Shown here in pieces: positions 6,753 to 7,402 of a stretch of 7,402 nucleotides of DNA; positions within the stretch are counted from its first letter, which is position 1, and each line of letters opens with the position of its first letter. The notes under the pieces were generated by a model. The model was not told where the DNA came from. It searched no databases and saw only the letters and a list, made by a program, of their open reading frames with translations. Both the position numbers and the translations under genes were made by a program. The DNA is from an uncultured Veillonellaceae bacterium (GTDB taxonomy: Bacteria; Bacillota; Negativicutes; Veillonellales; Dialisteraceae): NCBI GenBank assembly GCA_958348245.1, contig CATVYJ010000017.1:1-7402 (forward strand). The letters run 5' to 3'.

Positions 6753-6766
6753 TTCCATCCATCCGA

Positions 6767-6794
6767 AACGCTCCGCCCTGCGCGGGGCGTTTTT
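6767..6794 (+). terminator. Rho-independent terminator of pyc
   Basis: AACGCTCCGC pairs with GCGGGGCGTT in a 10-bp stem (one G-T wobble) around the loop CCTGC. It ends in five T and begins 14 nt after the pyc stop codon. Confidence 0.92.
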
Positions 6795-7032
6795 GCATAC
6801 CCGGATTTTCTGCCCCGCTCCGGGCACGATGGGGAAGACCCGCCCTGCCGGCCGGAGCCCCGGCGGGAAACGCGTGTGCCGTAAATGAAACCATCCGGCA
6901 GACAGATATAGGCGCAGAAGAAGCCCCTTGCAGGGAAGCAGAGGCGCTCCCTGCGCGATGAGGAGAAATTCCTTTACGCAGAGAGAAACAGAGAAAAGCT
7001 CGCAGCATTTACGCGGAAAGAATTATGAAGAA
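6795..7032. other. Intergenic sequence without convincing gene; two hairpins
   Basis: No reading frame here has both a ribosome site and a plausible protein. Two GC hairpins are visible. One pairs CCC-GCCGG with CCGGC-GGG around a one-base bulge (6843-6867). The other pairs GCAGGGA (6930-6936) with TCCCTGC (6948-6954). Neither is followed by a T-run. Around 6998-7020, TCGCA-GCA-TTTACGC-GGAAAG resembles the tail of the repeat units to the right and may be a decayed extra copy. Confidence 0.5.
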
Positions 7033-7190
7033 TGTGAGCCCGTCACAAATAAAGAAGAAAGAAAAGCTCAGGGGAGCCGCGAAGCGGCGACGCAAATCTT
7101 CCACGGGCATGCGGGAAAGGTGCGCGAAGGATGTGGGTCCGTTCCCGCATACTTCCCAGTCAGCATCGCACTTGCGTCCGCGCAAAGTGA
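7033..7190. repeat. Imperfect long repeat, copy A
   Basis: This copy shares ordered blocks with copy B. They are GTGAG followed by CGTCACAAA, then GGGAGCCGCGAAGCGGCGAC, CTTCCACGGGCATG (7098-7111), ATGTGGGTCC (7131-7140), GCATAC (7147-7152), and a tail TCGCA-TTG-CCGCGC-AAGTG ending near 7189. Compared with copy B it has about 19 extra purine-rich bases after CGTCACAAA. A 9-bp perfect inverted repeat, ATGCGGGAA/TTCCCGCAT (7109-7117 and 7142-7150), surrounds the ATGTGGGTCC block. A short hairpin GCCGC-GAA-GCGGC lies near its left part. It appears non-coding. Confidence 0.75.
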
Positions 7191-7227
7191 AATAAACCCA
7201 ATTCAAATGAGCCTGTCTTCGCACCAC

Positions 7228-7372
7228 GTGAGTATCATCGTCACAAACAAGGGAGCCGCGAAAGCGGCGACACAAAACTTCCACGGGCATGTGATGAAGT
7301 GGTTCATCGTATGTGGGTCCTCTCCAGCATACCTCACGCGCACGCGTCGCATTTGACCCCGCGCGAAGTGCG
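7228..7372. repeat. Imperfect long repeat, copy B
   Basis: The blocks of copy A recur in the same order, with the ATGTGGGTCC block exactly 180 bp further on (7311). The GCCGC/GCGGC hairpin is kept, but its loop is GAAA instead of GAA, which would shift a reading frame. The 19-nt segment between GGGCATG and ATGTGGGTCC has the same length as in A but a different sequence. Here it forms a near-continuous 11-bp stem, CATGTGATGAA/TTCATCGTATG, with loop GTGG (7288-7313). The repeat may continue past the right edge. Confidence 0.75.
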
Positions 7373-7399
7373 CAGAAACATTTTGTATTGTGTCTGCGC
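7370..7399. repeat. Inverted repeat at right edge
   Basis: GCGCAGA (7370-7376) is mirrored by TCTGCGC (7393-7399). After one mismatch, a further ACA/TGT pair extends the arms around an AT-rich centre. There is no T-run within the window. It lies at the end of repeat copy B, so it could be an element boundary or a hairpin of a further unit. Confidence 0.5.
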
Positions 7400-7402
7400 C
7401 GC

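Noticed and set aside
3252..6827. Open reading frame of 1191 codons on the minus strand across the whole pyc gene
   Set aside because: It runs antisense to a fully recognisable enzyme. Its His/Val/Asp/Phe-rich product is what reverse-complementing GC-ending pyc codons gives, and the absence of TTA, CTA and TCA codons in pyc removes antisense stops. It has no ribosome site or family similarity.
6843..6867. GC hairpin as a second terminator after pyc
   Set aside because: It has no following T-run in either direction, and the terminator at 6767-6794 already suffices.
6742..7008. 88-codon minus-strand ORF downstream of pyc
   Set aside because: It overlaps the pyc terminator and the end of pyc, has no recognisable motif and an unremarkable composition, and no ribosome site was seen.
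7009..7290. 93-codon minus-strand ORF over the repeats (product begins MPVEVLCRRF)
   Set aside because: It is a second open frame through the same repeat, with a poor internal pattern and no clear ribosome site. It is more likely a by-product of the repeat sequence.
6928..7356. 142-codon plus-strand ORF spanning both repeats
   Set aside because: There is no good ribosome site. The repeat copies differ by a one-base indel in a hairpin loop and mostly by non-synonymous changes, and the frame stays open partly because the period (180) is divisible by three.
7041..7372. CRISPR array or integron attC-like site
   Set aside because: There are only two long units with a 180-bp period and internal divergence, not short identical repeats with unique spacers. 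No paired RYYYAAC/GTTRRRY core sites or integrase were seen.

Overview
The window is GC-rich bacterial DNA. Several signs fit a low-oxygen Firmicute-type bacterium, possibly a high-GC lineage such as the Negativicutes: AGGAGG-type ribosome binding sites, sigma-A-like promoters, a tRNA gene that encodes its own CCA end, and a single-chain (about 1,140 aa) pyruvate carboxylase. The genus cannot be fixed from sequence reading alone.

Layout. Positions 1-1754 hold a two-gene operon on the minus strand. A small cysteine-rich C_GCAxxG_C_C-family protein comes first, followed after 8 bp by a flavin- and NAD(P)H-binding disulfide reductase of the CoA-disulfide reductase / NADH oxidase type. The reductase runs off the left edge and has lost its C-terminus. 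Upstream of this operon (1755-2072) is a dense regulatory stretch. It has a directional minus-strand terminator with a UUCG tetraloop, a possible minus-strand promoter and leader reading into that terminator, a cluster of TTGACA/TGTCAA motifs, a doubtful 44-codon ORF on the plus strand, and a strong plus-strand promoter for a tRNA-Leu(UAG) gene (2073-2156). The tRNA ends at its own terminator, 8 bp from the stop codon of a convergent arginase-family gene (minus strand, 2227-3081). That gene keeps five of the six usual manganese ligands but has Cys where the first His should be.

A 242-bp divergent intergenic region (3082-3323) carries a good promoter for pyruvate carboxylase and several inverted repeats. 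The pyc gene (3324-6752, plus) is complete, with biotin carboxylase, carboxyltransferase and biotin-carrier domains, and ends at a clear terminator. The last 600 bp hold no convincing gene. They contain two imperfect copies of an approximately 150-bp repeat with a 180-bp period, plus several hairpins; the repeat region may continue past the right edge.

How the genes relate. Pyruvate carboxylase makes oxaloacetate from pyruvate and bicarbonate and is transcribed alone. The left operon looks like a thiol/disulfide redox module. The arginase-like protein would act on a guanidino or amidino compound if it is catalytic. Nothing ties the three transcription units into one pathway. The parts least explained by known genes are the right-end repeats and the leader/terminator upstream of the redox operon.
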